Source: Galaxea fascicularis
Taxonomy: Eukaryota; Cnidaria; Anthozoa; Scleractinia; Euphylliidae
DNA: 64,000 nt
Assembly: GCA_948470475.1 (NCBI GenBank)
Contig: OX419342.1
Span: 2,251,201 to 2,315,200 of the forward strand
Reading direction: 5' to 3'
Below are positions 9,004 to 20,987 of the stretch, one piece after another. The translations under genes were made by a program, and so were the position numbers. Position 1 is the first letter of the stretch. Each line of letters begins with the position of its first letter. Below the pieces are notes generated by a model, which was not told the DNA's origin, did not search any database, and was given only the letters and a program-made list of their open reading frames with translations.

Positions 9004-10130
9004 GAGGAGGAAATGGAGGAGGTCTATGCCAAACTGAATAATTGTCGTAACAAAGCTGTTGCCCTAAGCTTGATTGATCCTTATGCCGATCAGTTTATCG
9101 ATGAAAGCCGCACACTACCGACCATTTCAGAATTATTTCAGACTAAAAATCTTGATCTTCAGTACCCGGAGCTACTTAAATTGTGTACTAATATCACATT
9201 AAATATTTCTGAGGACCACATAAACAAAGTGGAAATCAACTCACGAACCCAGGCAAACGGTTCCGGATTTTATAGACATCGTGCTGGCAGAATTGGCGCA
9301 TCTGTTAGCAGTGCAGTATTTCACACAAACCTTGCACAACCCTCCCAGTCCTTGATTAGGACAATTTGTTACCCAAGCCTTTATAAGGTCAATACTAAAG
9401 CAGTCAGGCATGGTCAAAAGCACGAGAGTGATGCCATAAAAGCATATGAAGCGGCTGTCAAAGCAAACCATGCAAACTTTGAGGTAAAGAAGTGTGGATT
9501 ATTTATAAACAAAGGGAAAGCATTTCTCCATGCCACACCTGATTTCCTTGTGTCTTGTAGCTGTTGCGGGAATGGGTGTGGGGAAGTGAAGTGCCCTTTC
9601 ATCATCAAAGATGGTAATTTTGAGGACTACATTCAGCAAAAGAATTCCTGCCTTGAAAAAGTAAATGGGCACTTCCAACTAAAGAAAACTCACAGCTACT
9701 ACTTTCAAGTGCAGCAGCAACTCTTCTCAGTGCCAAATGTCAAATATTGTGACTTTGTGGTATGTGCTATTGATAAAATGAAAAACATTCATTTAGTAGT
9801 TCAACGCATATACCCTGACATTGAACATTGGAACCGTGTGCTGCCTAAATTAGAAATATTTTGGACAATATGCATTCTCCCTGAGATTTTGGGGCGATGG
9901 TATACTAGACGTTGCACAGTGCCAGTTAAATTACCAGATAAGGATGCCATCTGTTTCTGTCGAATGGAAAGAGATGAAGAGAGTATTTTATGCAGTAATG
10001 AGGAATGCCCTTATAAAGGGTTTCACCCTTCCTGTCTATCTCTTACTTCTGTGAAAATGCCGAAGACATGGTACTGCCCTCATTGTTGCAGACTTCCTCA
10101 GTTTAAAAAGAGAGGAGGTACTAGAAAGGT
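8968..10130 (+). pseudogene. YqaJ-like nuclease plus PHD finger segment
   Basis: The frame from 8968 carries VALSLIDPYADQFI, then RHRAGRIGAS and a YqaJ-type PD-(D/E)xK nuclease with HATPDF and GEVKCP (about residues 190-212), and QVQQQLF. A first PHD-type finger follows (CFCRMERDEESILC ... HPSCL ... WYCPHC). The reading frame changes again near 10090-10130. In phage and transposon systems YqaJ domains act as exonuclease or recombinase partners. This is the accessory protein of the ISL2EU-like element, convergent to the transposase. Confidence 0.8.
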
Positions 10131-10135
10131 ATCAC

Positions 10136-10981
10136 ATGCTGTATCAAATCAAGCAGCTATATATGAAGTGTGACAGCATCTGTATCTGCAAGTCAAAGCC
10201 CTTACCCACAGACAAGTTAGTAGAGTGTCATGGACAAGGCTGCAAAAAAAAAAGTGGAAAGTTTTTTCACCTGCCTTGTTTAAATTTGAAAAGAATGCCC
10301 AACAACCACAGAACAACTTGGAAGTGTTCTGCATGCAAAACATCTATTCCTGTTCCAGCTACCACTTGTTCTTCTTCCTCCGGTTCTGATAGTAGTGATG
10401 AGGACGTTGACGTTGTTATCACCAAAGTTTGTGAGGGTGAAACTGATAAGACTGGTGCCTTTGCAAAGATGACAGACTCGCATTTTGATGCCATTACTAG
10501 TCCTACTGGATGGCTAGACTGTGACATTATTCAGTAAGCTCAAGTTTTACTACAGCTTGAGAATGCAGCAATTGACGGCTTTCAGCGGCCTACACTTGGT
10601 CGAGTTAGAAATTTTGACGTTGTCAGTAGTGAATTTGTGCAAATTCTACATACTGGTAACAGCCACTGGGTGTGTATCAGCTCAGTTGGATGTCTGCCAG
10701 GACATGTCAATCTCTATGACAGCCTTTATGACTCTGTTTTAAGCCAGGAAATAGAGGAACAGGCAAATGATTTGCTAGGGGGGAGATTGGAAGCTCTCAA
10801 TCCTATGCCAGTGCAGCAACAAAGGAATGGCAGTGACTGTGGGGTTTTTGCAATTGCATTTTCTACCTGCCTAGTATTTGGAGAAGATCCAACATTTGTA
10901 AATTTTGATATATTGAAAATGAGGCCTCATTTAGCTGCATGTCTTAGAAATGGAAGAATGAGCTTGTTTCCTTCATTTTAA
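10136..10981 (+). pseudogene. Second PHD finger plus C48 (Ulp1-like) protease segment
   Basis: One frame runs from 10136 to the stop at 10979-10981, interrupted only by TAA at 10535-10537. Before the stop lies a second PHD-type finger (CICKSKPL ... FFHLPCLN ... WKCSAC) and an acidic serine linker. After it come GFQRPTLG and a Ulp1/C48-like triad pattern: HWVCISS (His), LYDSL (Asp), a Gln before the nucleophile and SDCGVFA (Cys). SUMO-protease-like domains are known in several eukaryotic transposons. The in-frame stop shows decay. Confidence 0.75.
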
Positions 10982-11206
10982 ATGCAGAGGCTCTCAGATA
11001 CTTTTCAGACACTTCAAAGAGAAAAAAAAAACAGCAAACCGTATCAGACATGTAGATTTTCTTTACAAAATAACATTTTATTGTCTCGAGTAACACTTAA
11101 ACATGACAATGAGCAAAGCCCTCAAAATCAGGTGTGTAAACCACATCACTAGACAGTATGGATATATGTTATTAACTTCACAGGACTTCAGGCCTCAGGC
11201 GTAATC

Positions 11207-11404
11207 ATCGATCGTTTATTAAGACAGTGCTGTTTCGTATGGTCAATGCTCCTCAATTAAATGAATTGAGTGCTCTGCGAAATACATTCTACCCAGAATA
11301 CAAGTATTTATATATATACATATCTTTCATAGAGCGCTCAATTCATTTCATCAAAGAGCATTGACCATACAAAACAGCACTGTCGCAATAAACGATCGAT
11401 AAAT
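11207..11404. repeat. Foldback element
   Basis: Inverted arms of about 70 bp: ATCGATCGTTTATT...CAGTGCTGTTTCGTATGG at the left and the complement CCATACAAAACAGCACTG...AATAAACGATCGAT at the right, around an AT-rich centre. Confidence 0.8.
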
Positions 11405-13189
11405 ATCAATTTACATGCATATTCCTAATAACTAGATTAAATTACTTGTACTCATTGGCTTGGTTGACAGTGTAAGCATAGCGTTTCTTTGATTGGACTA
11501 GTGTTGATCAAATTTTCCGACAGCCTTAGAGGAGGGTGGCTTGGGAGCGGCGGTCTAAGGCAATCTTTAATTACAAAGAAAAAAGCTTGTGTCGTTTGAT
11601 GAAAGAGGACAACACAAATCAAGGAGCTAGTAAACAGTATCACTATGGTCCAATAAGAAGCACTATATTGCTTAAAATAAATGAATAGTATGAACACTTG
11701 TATCTTATTGTAATTACTGTTTTCCATTTCATATGTATGCACCTAGTAACAAAACCTGTTTAAAGTGAATCTTTCCAAATGGCAAAGCTTGAAATAAGTT
11801 AAATATTCAATCACTCACACAAGGCTAACATTTAAATAGATTTGAGTTAGATTTGAATTTTATCGATAAATCAAAGGCTCCTATGAGCCAGCTCATGGAT
11901 GAGGAACATAACGATACTTTGAATTTACAACAACTTTATTTTCTAAAAAGATATGTGCAAGAAACCTGTATATTCGTTTGTGTTTTGTGGGAGCACATCC
12001 TTTTCAGACACACCTCTTGGTAAAAGAACCGTTTACGCGCTAATATTTTCCGTAAAATTACGCAGTTTATTGACAGGCGCCAGAAGCATTACATTAGACG
12101 AAATTGACAGACGTAAGTAATTTGAACCGGCGATGGAGCACAAATATGCAAATTTGTATACGGACTATAAAAATAATATTCAAATGTGATCGCTTTGTTA
12201 AGAAGTGTAACCAGCAAGTTAAAGTTTCTTACTGGTCGACGGCTCATTTCAAGTTAGTTTTATAAACGTTTTTGGTCGTAATAAAATTTCCGACTATTCT
12301 AAACGCGAGATACCATCATAATATTTTGTGAAAGTCCTGAGGGAAATTAGTCACGCTTTACAGTCACAATGTTTTTGAGCGATTCGGGGTCCGGCACAAA
12401 ACTTTTGCTTTGTAAGATGAGATATTCAACTCCATCTATTTATGCTTTGTGCTACAATTAACTTGACTTTCCAAATATTTTGTTGTTCGAACAGATTAGC
12501 TGTTATAGCTGCTTGTCAGACCAAATTATATCCTCACAGAGAAAAATATTTGCATGCTTGTGGTCCTTGTGTTTTTGTCAAATGTTGACAAAGTGTTATA
12601 CTGATCGTTTAAACCAAGGGATATAGCCTTTCTAAACAAGATCATATTTGCAATCGAGCGTTCGCCATGAAAAGAGCGTCTTCAAAAACACTTCATTACG
12701 TACCTGCTTAAATCGATCATATGTTGCTCATAAATCAAATGCGTTTGCTCGCCAGAATTCGGTTTTTTGGCTAGAAAGTCTTTCTCCTGTTTCCTTTTTT
12801 TGCCGATTTTCTTCATTCTTCTTTCTTCCATCATATTGTGGCAAAAAAATCTCGATTACCGCACAGTGATAAGCTTTATAGTTGCTTTTGCGATATCTCG
12901 AAGTTCATTTTCGCTGCTCTGAAGATTTCAAAGTTCAATTCTCGCAACTCGTGTTCTTCATCTTATTAACTTTATCTGATCTGATATTAGACCTTTGTTG
13001 AGTTGGAAAATCGAAACCAAAAATCGACGCCATGAACATTAAACACGTAAACAATATCTGCAGAGCAAAATTCTCCGCCTCTGTACTACACCCTGAAATT
13101 TGCAAACGTTGGACCAAGAAGACTATGGAGACAAAAGCAATACTTACCAGGGGAGGGACCAGGGGAAAGTTTAATGAATAAATTAATCA

Positions 13190-13245
13190 GAATCGAGTGA
13201 GTGAGTGAACGAATGAGTGATCCCCTGAGTGAGTGAGCGAAATTC
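13190..13245. repeat. Degenerate (GAGT)n microsatellite
   Basis: Repeated GAGTGAGTGA blocks with interruptions. Confidence 0.7.
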
Positions 13246-13704
13246 AGACCCACAACAAAACCTCATGGCATGACTACGTCATCCATGAGCTAAAAATGAT
13301 CCACCCCTAAAATGTCCTTGTCTCTGAAAATAGCATAGCTGTATCCATGTTAGTTCACAGTTCATTAAATCTGCAATCTTAACCTGCCCCCTTCAAAGCA
13401 GGATAACAACATTTTGCTCCAAAATAAACACAAAACAGACATAATACACATTCTTAGGTAGGAAAAATCCCTGTTACCTTTACAACGAGCTGGGTTTCCA
13501 CATCATTATTATATCAGTAGTAATTTCCCCATCAAAGAAAATAACAGTACTTCAACCATGGAGGGGGACTGGATTAAGTTTAATATGTGTGGCCATATAA
13601 TCCAATGGGTTGGGCTACAAATTAAACCAAGCTTCCATTGGAGGGGGGAGGTGGTTATGAATACATTCTAGGACAGATACAAAAATACATGTATGACATC
13701 AAAT

Positions 13705-14790
13705 TCAATCAAATGGAACAATTGGAGGACAAAAGTTAACAAGAGCAGCACAAACTCTTATCATGTGATCCACCAATGGAATACAACGGTCAGAGTTTTC
13801 ATGATTGCAAATCAGAAAGTCAGTTGGCAGAGTTCCTTCCAAAATAGTATACTTTCGTCTTAGTAGTCCAATAACACGTTCCACGTGGATTCTAACGTTG
13901 GTTATGCCTCTAGTCTCCTCTACATCCACTGGGTCTAGCTGAGCCTTTCCCCTTGTGAAAGCTGGGATTACAAGCTTGGCTTGTCTAAATCCAACAGATT
14001 CAGTGATGGTGAATCCTCTATCTGCCATAACCATATCCCCTGGGGTAAGCTTTTCCAGAAAACCACAGTTCTCAGTTAAAAACTTATCTGAGACACGACC
14101 TCCCCAGGCTTCTGAAACAAAAGAGATAGTTCCCTGTTGAGTTATCCCTACTAGAACCTTGATGGTATTGTGATGTTTGTAACTTGAGAAAGTCTGTGCC
14201 CTGGCCAGCAAGTTGGAAGGCTTTTCAATGAAAACCTCGAAGCAATCAATGATCACGGTGGTTTTCTTCCCGAATGCATACTGAAAGCACTGGGGCATAG
14301 TCCTCCAAAGTTGGTCTCTGTTTGGCCAGTAAATAAAGCGAAATAATCTCGAATCCATCACCACAATCCAATGATAAAATACTCTTGAAATGGTGGACAC
14401 TGACACCAAAAATCGGTAGGCAAGATCCTGTAGGGGTGCATTTAATCGTAGTTTCATGAGTACAATCATAAACTCTTGAAATCGATCCAGCGACTGTGTT
14501 TGTCGAGTTACATGTGGGGAAACATGATCGAAGACAACCATCAGCACTTCCATTGAAGGGAGGCCTGTGTAAAAACGGACTTTATCATCCGAATCAAAGA
14601 AATCTTTACCTGGTGCTTGGTACTTGTTTTTCTGAAACATATATTCAAACTCCGTGGTTTGGCACCATCCCTCCTTTGTGTCAGGGTTAATTTGGCATTC
14701 GGCGTCCTTTACACCTACTTCCGGTGCGATTTCTTCTCCTTCACAAAGCTCTTCGGTTTGAGTCACAGAAAATGTTTCACCGGCTTGGAA
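13705..14790 (-). pseudogene. DDE transposase (ISL2EU/Harbinger-like), 5' end replaced
   Basis: The minus-strand frame ends at 13705. It contains a helix-turn-helix-like region ([14 protein letters not shown]...STISRVF) and the DDE_Tnp_4 type catalytic core: VIIDCFEVF (first Asp), VMADRGF (second Asp), and [12 protein letters not shown] (Glu). The open frame goes on to 14880, but residues upstream of about 14790 are antisense of the inserted PLE-2. The natural N-terminus, expected to hold a THAP-type DNA-binding domain in such proteins, is lost or displaced. It is convergent to the YqaJ protein. The catalytic residues are intact, yet the copy lacks its own 5' end. Confidence 0.85.
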
Positions 14791-14793
14791 ATT

Positions 14794-16020
14794 GAACTGG
14801 TTTCTTTCGACGTTGTTTCCCTCTTCACCAAAATTCCGGTTGGTCTTGCCATTAGTGTTGCTGAAAAAAGACTCAAACAAGACGCTTCATTGGGACAAAG
14901 AACTTCTTTGCCCGTGGAGGATCTTATAGATCTGCTGTCTTTTTGTCTCAACACCACTCAGTTCGCATACAATGGCACCTACTACCAACAGGTTTTTGGT
15001 ACGGCTATGGGTTCTCCCGTTTCTGCTGTCATTGCCAACATGGTAATGGAAGATGTGGAACAAAGGGCTCTGGCTTCCTCACCGATCCAGCCTTTGTTTT
15101 GGAAACGATATGTCGACGATGTCATCTCTGCGGTATCCGGAAATGAAGCGGAGCGCCTTCTTTCACATTTAAATTCAGTTGAGCCATCTATCCAGTTCAC
15201 CATTGAGCGTGAGAATGATAGACGTTTGTCTTTTCTCGATTTGAATGTCTATAGGGCGCACCGGGGAAATTTAGAGACAAGTGTTTATCGCAAACCCACG
15301 CATACCGACAAATATCTCGCATTTGACTCCCACCACCCCATCTGCCACAAAAAATCCGTAACCAGAACTTTGCTCACGAGGGCTGATTGTTTGCCATCTT
15401 CATGTGATTCTAGGGCCAAAGAGCGAAAATATGTTTTTGACGTCCTAAAGGTCAATGGCTACCCAAACACTTTCCTTCGTAACTGCTTAAAACCAGTTAC
15501 TCCTTCTCTTAACACCTCCGGGGACGAGGTTTCGGCTACAGGTTTTGCCGTCATCCCGTACATCCGCGGTGTTACAGAACCCATTAAGAGAGTTTTGTCT
15601 AGCCACAATGTCAAAGTTGCACAAAAACCTTTTCAGACGTTGAGTCATATTTTTGCCAAACCTAAGGATCCTGTGTTGAAAGAACAACGAACTGACGCTG
15701 TTTATTCTATTCCATGCAATGACTGTGATCATGAGTACATCGGACAGACCAAGCGTCAGCTTGGCACGCGTTTAAAAGAGCATCAAAAAGCAGTTTTTCT
15801 TTGCAAAAAGGAAAATTCCGCTTTGTCGGAACATGCTTGCCAAACCAACCATACAATAGCGTGGGATAATTCCAAAATTATCACCACTAACCGGCGGTAC
15901 CATCAACGGATTTGTTTGGAAGCTTGGCACATCAACTCCGCCCACGCTCCTTTAAACCGTGACGATGGCGGCCTTTTACCTGACACCTATTTACACCTCA
16001 TCAAAACAAAAGGTCGTTAA
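14794..16020 (+). pseudogene. PLE-2 reverse transcriptase + GIY-YIG endonuclease
   Basis: An uninterrupted frame of about 409 codons within the element. RT motifs: [30 protein letters not shown], the YVDD box in WKRYVDDVISAV, and RLSFLDLNVYR. After a connector comes the GIY-YIG nuclease (VYSIPCNDCDHEYIGQTKRQ, R..EH), with the Cys pair seen in PLE endonucleases. The N-terminal RT portion is missing because of truncation. The ATG at 14617 belongs to the antisense of the transposase, not to the PLE. The recent look (no stop over 1.2 kb) suggests a young insertion. Confidence 0.85.
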
Positions 16021-16057
16021 TTAGTAAACGTATAAAAGGCTCCTTTTTGCAACACTA

Positions 16058-16112
16058 GATCACCCCTGATGAAGACACTAGACAGGAGTGTCGAAACGTT
16101 GGGTCGTGAATT
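16058..16112 (+). ncRNA. Hammerhead ribozyme at PLE-2 3' end
   Basis: CTGATGA at 16066-16072, stem II GACACT/AGTGTC, GAAA, a minimal ACGT stem III with predicted cleavage after GTT (16100), and inner stem I CCC/GGG. It lies 40 bases after the endonuclease stop. Confidence 0.8.
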
Positions 16113-16340
16113 GTAACTTTTTAAGTTACATTCATCAAACTTCAAACCAGAGTAGCATCAAACCATGTCTGATTGTCCACCTGGTTGCAGTGTGAACTTG
16201 AACATACAATATCTCTCAGTTAGTATGCGCGCTGTGATTGGTCAATTTTGAGGGCCATACTTTACTGATGGCCCGCTAAATTTGAAAGTTTCCTTTCCCG
16301 CGCGCCCGCCTAACCTCAGAGATATAATAAATATCTTACT

Positions 16341-16490
16341 AACCTCGTTTTCTTGGTCCGTACTGTAAGTTACGGATCCTCGTTTTTTCCCGTTCTTTTA
16401 TTGCCTGCACGCTTCGCGCTTGGGCCATAAATGAACAGGAAAAAACTCGGTCCATAACTTACAGTACAGACCTCAAACTCGGTTATTAAG
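16341..16490. mobile_element. Palindromic MITE
   Basis: Inverted arms of about 57 bp (CTAACCTCGTTTTCTTGGTC and the complement ending AAACTCGGTTATTAAG) flank a centre with TTGGGCCATAAAT. It sits 40 bases upstream of the first MED17 exon seen, inside the preceding intron. Confidence 0.75.
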
Positions 16491-16531
16491 AGGTATGTAT
16501 TGGTACTCATTATTTTTTGTTATTCTAACAG

Positions 16532-19500
16532 AGTCTGACAAATGCAGCAGATGTTCTTCTTCGAGGTGCCCAGAGAATGGCGGATGCTGTGAAGGAGAGA
16601 TCTGATCGTAGCTCTGGACATGGTGATGGTGTAAAAGATTTCCACTCTGAGCTTATGTTGTTACGAAAAAGATGGAGGTTAAAAAGAACAGGAGCATCCA
16701 TAATGGGAGATTTGACGTATCGATCAGGTATCATGAACACCATAAACTAATTATTTACCTCCTGACTTTTTGCGAGTTGACACTTGAATACTACCAGTTT
16801 GCAATCAGTCTTCGCTTACAATTTTGTGCTGAAGAACATTTCTCTTCCCAGTTGGTTCACAGTTCAGAAATCCAGGATTATTTGAAGTCACTCAAACAAC
16901 TACAACAGAAGATAATGCTGAGCGGTTGACAGTAGACAACAGAGCATTAGAAGTGACAGTTGGAAGTGATCTGGAGGGGAAAGCAGAAGTCAGATTGGTT
17001 ATTGTTGCATCTGGAGAACAGATAGAAACTGCCACTGTGAGAGGTAATAAGTAAAATGTTCGCATCTTGTTTTCTTGTTGTTTTGTAAGAACCTTAAAGT
17101 TATCAGTTTCATGGAATCATTCACCCAAAAGGCATACCATGTCAAAGTTTGAACATCTAGTTATTGTAGCAGTTGCTGCTTATTTAGTTTGAGTATTTAT
17201 CTGACATGTTTCTGTTAGGTGGTTACCGTGGCAATGTGTCAGCAGTTCTGCCACCATGGCAACAGAAACTGGAGTCAGCGCAGTCCAACTTGTTTTGCAA
17301 AGAACTTTTTGTTCAGGTGTGATCTTTAAATTTCTTGGACACTATTATTTTGAATTTTGTGAACTGTTAAATTAAGTGGCATACAGTTTTACTGTTCTAA
17401 TTTGTGTGTACCTTAAAAATGCTGAATTCATGTATATTCCCACATGCTGTTTTTGTTTGAACTGTATTTTAGGGAATTCATTTATCTGATTTATTTGGTT
17501 CATCTGATCATCAGCTCTCACAAGAAGCATACAACACAAAAGAAAACAGGCCTCATTTTGTGATGGCAAATGAAATTAGAGCAGAGGTTGGTCCTACTTC
17601 TGTTCCTTTAAGCCCCAATAATGATAATAACAATAAACATTTCTCTCATTGTTCCCAAACTGTGATTAGAAATTAAGAGGTTGCTAGTAACCAATGTATC
17701 TAAAAAGCTTGACTAATGCACTTACATAATAATTATAGTAATGGTGATTTCTTTTGCAATTTCAGTGTCTAATTTTGAGTGTTTTTACACATCAGATTTT
17801 CCCAGGAATGGATCTTTGTATAACTTATGTTTCCCGCAAAAATGATTCAGAGGAACCTATCTCAAAGGTACATTATATACTACATTTTTCTCAAAGAAGA
17901 GTTCATGTTGACCTTGAAAATATCCAGCCATACTGACAGATCTTTTTTTTGCCATTAACACAGGTAAACCAGGATGGAGCACCCTGTGACAAGTCTCTGG
18001 AGTATGCCCTTCACTCTCTCCTCAGAAAACGCCACCATCAGGCACATGCCTTGCCCACACCCCGCCCTGTTACTGCCTTCCCCATACAGGGAGGAAGCAA
18101 AAGACTGTGCCTGGCTGGGCCTTCAGCTCTGACAGCAGCTGAGGCAGCTCCAGATCTTCAGAGGTAAGTGGGTCCTTGTACTATTTGACAAAGTATTGAT
18201 GTTCGCGGAAGAAATAAGATGAACTGATGTGAAGCTTGTGTTTGTGTGTGTAACTATTGTGGTTCAATTTTATTCTCCTTTGTTTCAAACTCATTATGAT
18301 ACATTACCATACCCCAAAGGAAAATAAAATAACATTTGAACCAAGGATAACCACTATTACACTTGATCATTGTCAGGTGTAACCATATAATTTTATTGTC
18401 TGCAAGATATCATATCAACATTCAAATTCCTCTTTGTTCAGTAACTTGAAATTTGAATAGATTCTCTGGAAATTTCTTTAAAAGGTGTGAATTAATTCAC
18501 GTGTGCATAAAGTTGTTGATGGTTTTCAAATACATTTTAATTTGTTTTTTCATAGCTTTTTTCTCAGAAATGGCCAAATTTTAATTCAAGTGCACTAAAC
18601 ACTTACCAACAAGATGTCTTAACCTTTTCATCTGTGGACATGTATTTATCTTGTTTGCTTACGATTCATTTTTGCAGTGAAGGTCTCTTAGAGGCTGTGT
18701 TGAATATTTCAAGGCACAAAGTTCTTCAAAGAAGGTGAGGCTAACATGCTTTGTTTTTAACAGTTAACAATTAGGGAGAACACTCCACTCGCCCTAATTG
18801 TTAACTGTTAAATTTTATTAGATGAGTTACTTATAATATCTATGTTGTGCCGCGTAGCACTATAAACACGTACAAGTGGTGGAACAGAGAATTAAATCTG
18901 AAGTGTAAATTAAAGTGCTAATAGAAACCCATGAAAAACCCACTGGGCGTTAGCCCTGGTAAAGGGTATCAGGGAACCACACGAGGCAAAGAAAAAATTA
19001 TTATGTCCGACCTCGTAGCTTAGTCGTCAGAGTAACGGTAGATCTAATCCGGAGGTCATGGGTTCAATTCCCACTGAGGTCGTAAGAATTTTTTCTTTGC
19101 CTCGTGTGGTTCCCTGATACCCTTTACTAGGGCTAACGCCCAGTGTTTTTCAATGGGTTTCTCTTAGCACTTTAATTTACAGTTCAGAGTTACTTTTAAT
19201 ATCGTTTGTTTTAGAGAACAAAAATGGATCCAAGATAATATTCTGACCAAAAAACGTAATATGTTTATCTATCAACAGGGTGGTAGAAGTGGTTGAATCA
19301 TTGAAGTCAAGGCTAGCAGATTCCTGTATCACTTGTCACTGGAGTGTAATTGGCTCTGATACAACTTCATTAGTCACCATTCACATCGCATCACCAGAGG
19401 TTGCACATACTGCAAGGTAAGCGCAAACATTAATTATTGTTGTCACTAGAGATTGTGCATACTGCTTTGAGCAATGTAACTCTTTTGTAAAGATACTGAT

Positions 19501-20950
19501 GTTGGGCCTTGTCTCAAATGTGTTTACATGATGTATTTATGTGAAATACATTGTTTTCATTGTGTTGCTTTCGAAGTCATTTCTTCAGTCTGTGAAAAGG
19601 TCAGCCGATATCTAATCTAATCTAATCTAATCTAATCACTGTTACAACTATGTCGATGTTAAATTAACATCAATCTCTATCAATCAATGAGCAAATAAGC
19701 TTGATTTTTTTTGTTTTGCTTTTAGATCATCTTTACAACTGCATCTAGGAACACAAGGGATACGTATTGTTAATGATGATGGAGTAACTTTGGAGTTGTC
19801 CATTCATGCTCAAGATCTGGAAGATTTTATCCTCAGCCAGGTCAGAAATGTTATCATCCTCAGCAGTGTTCATTTCTTAATTTGTGTACCTGTAAGTTGG
19901 TAATGTTTTTATGATATGGCAACGATAGTATGAGTGATTTGATTGGCTGTTGAGTGGGCCGTGTTTCAAAAGTGATGACGTCACAAAAATAAAATTTTTG
20001 AAATTATGGAGTATGATGCCATATTCTTATAGAGCATCCTGAAAGACGCCCTCATCCCAAAAATTAGCTCCGAATTGCAATTCCCAGTAGAGATATAAGG
20101 GATCAAAGTTTGATGGCATCCCATATAAACCCTTCAAAATTTGTTTCAGTTCCTTCAGTTTAGAACTGACTCAAAATTAGAGAGATTTATATGGGGCAGT
20201 ATCAAATTTCAATCCTTTATACTTTGGCTGGGAATTACAATTAAGAGCTGGGTAATTTTTGGCGAGGACCCATTTTTAAGGATACTCCATTCAAAAATGA
20301 CACCCAATCCCATAATTTCACAAATTTAATTTTTTGTGACGTCACACTTTATAAAAAGCTTTTCCCTTCAATAATTGCTGCATTTAAATGAAAGGAAAGT
20401 ATCTAGACCTTTTAAAATTCTGAATTATTTCCATAAAAAGCCATATAATAAATAAATAAATAGATAAATAAAACCTCGTCTGTTCGAACCATTACAGGGA
20501 AATCTCAGACCTCTGCCTTGGTATTGACAGAGCAATGCATGAAGGCCCCACTCTGCAATTTCCCAGTAATGGCCTCCTCACTCTCAGTTGATAGGTAGTA
20601 TAATTATAATGTAATAAAGAAGAGGATTTCTTTTTGGATGGGGCGACATTATCTTTCTATCATTTTGATTCAAAGATGAAAAGAGGCCAATTTGTGCATA
20701 AATTTTTGAATTCCCCTTGAGAACCATACCCAATTTCAGGCCTGAAAGAAAACCATATCCTTCGCACATTTAGTGAGTGAGTTTATTGTAGTCCATCCAG
20801 GCTCGGAAACCGTGGTAATGCATACCAACCTCTCGATACAGCATATGTAAGGGGAACCCCCCTCCACCTTTAGGCTGATACCAAAACGTAAAAATTGACA
20901 TGAAAAATCTAATTTGATAAGTAGGTTATTAATAATTAGTATCACCCAAC

Positions 20951-20987
<37 letters not shown>

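Larger units (their letters stand above)
10982..13704. other. Interior of the ISL2EU-like element, no gene seen
   Basis: AT-rich sequence between the convergent transposon genes. It holds a foldback at 11207-11404 and a GAGT-rich patch at 13190-13245. Frames here are short and show no domain. Confidence 0.5.
937..14790. mobile_element. ISL2EU-like DNA transposon, nested and decayed
   Basis: Two convergent genes define the element: a plus-strand SWIM/YqaJ/PHD/C48 protein (exon 937-1086, then 8388-10981) and a minus-strand DDE transposase (13705-14790). From family knowledge, ISL2EU elements pair a DDE transposase with a YqaJ-nuclease protein. A Penelope-like element that itself holds a DIRS element separates the first exon from the rest, and another Penelope-like element at 14790-16140 replaces the 5' end of the transposase. 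Frameshifts and a stop show the copy is dead. The true outer ends and terminal repeats were not found, so the limits are those of the coding sequence only. Confidence 0.65.
14790..16140 (+). mobile_element. Penelope-like element PLE-2, 5'-truncated
   Basis: Starts abruptly at an RT motif ([11 protein letters not shown]) inside the transposase 5' region and runs through RT, GIY-YIG endonuclease and a hammerhead-bearing 3' tail. Such 5' truncation is typical of target-primed insertion. Target-site duplication was not resolved. Confidence 0.8.

Noticed and set aside
14617..14793. N-terminal extension of the PLE-2 frame
   Set aside because: It is antisense of the transposase; PLE coding begins near 14794.
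14791..14880. N-terminal 30 codons of the transposase frame
   Set aside because: Antisense of the inserted PLE-2 RT, so not the natural transposase start.
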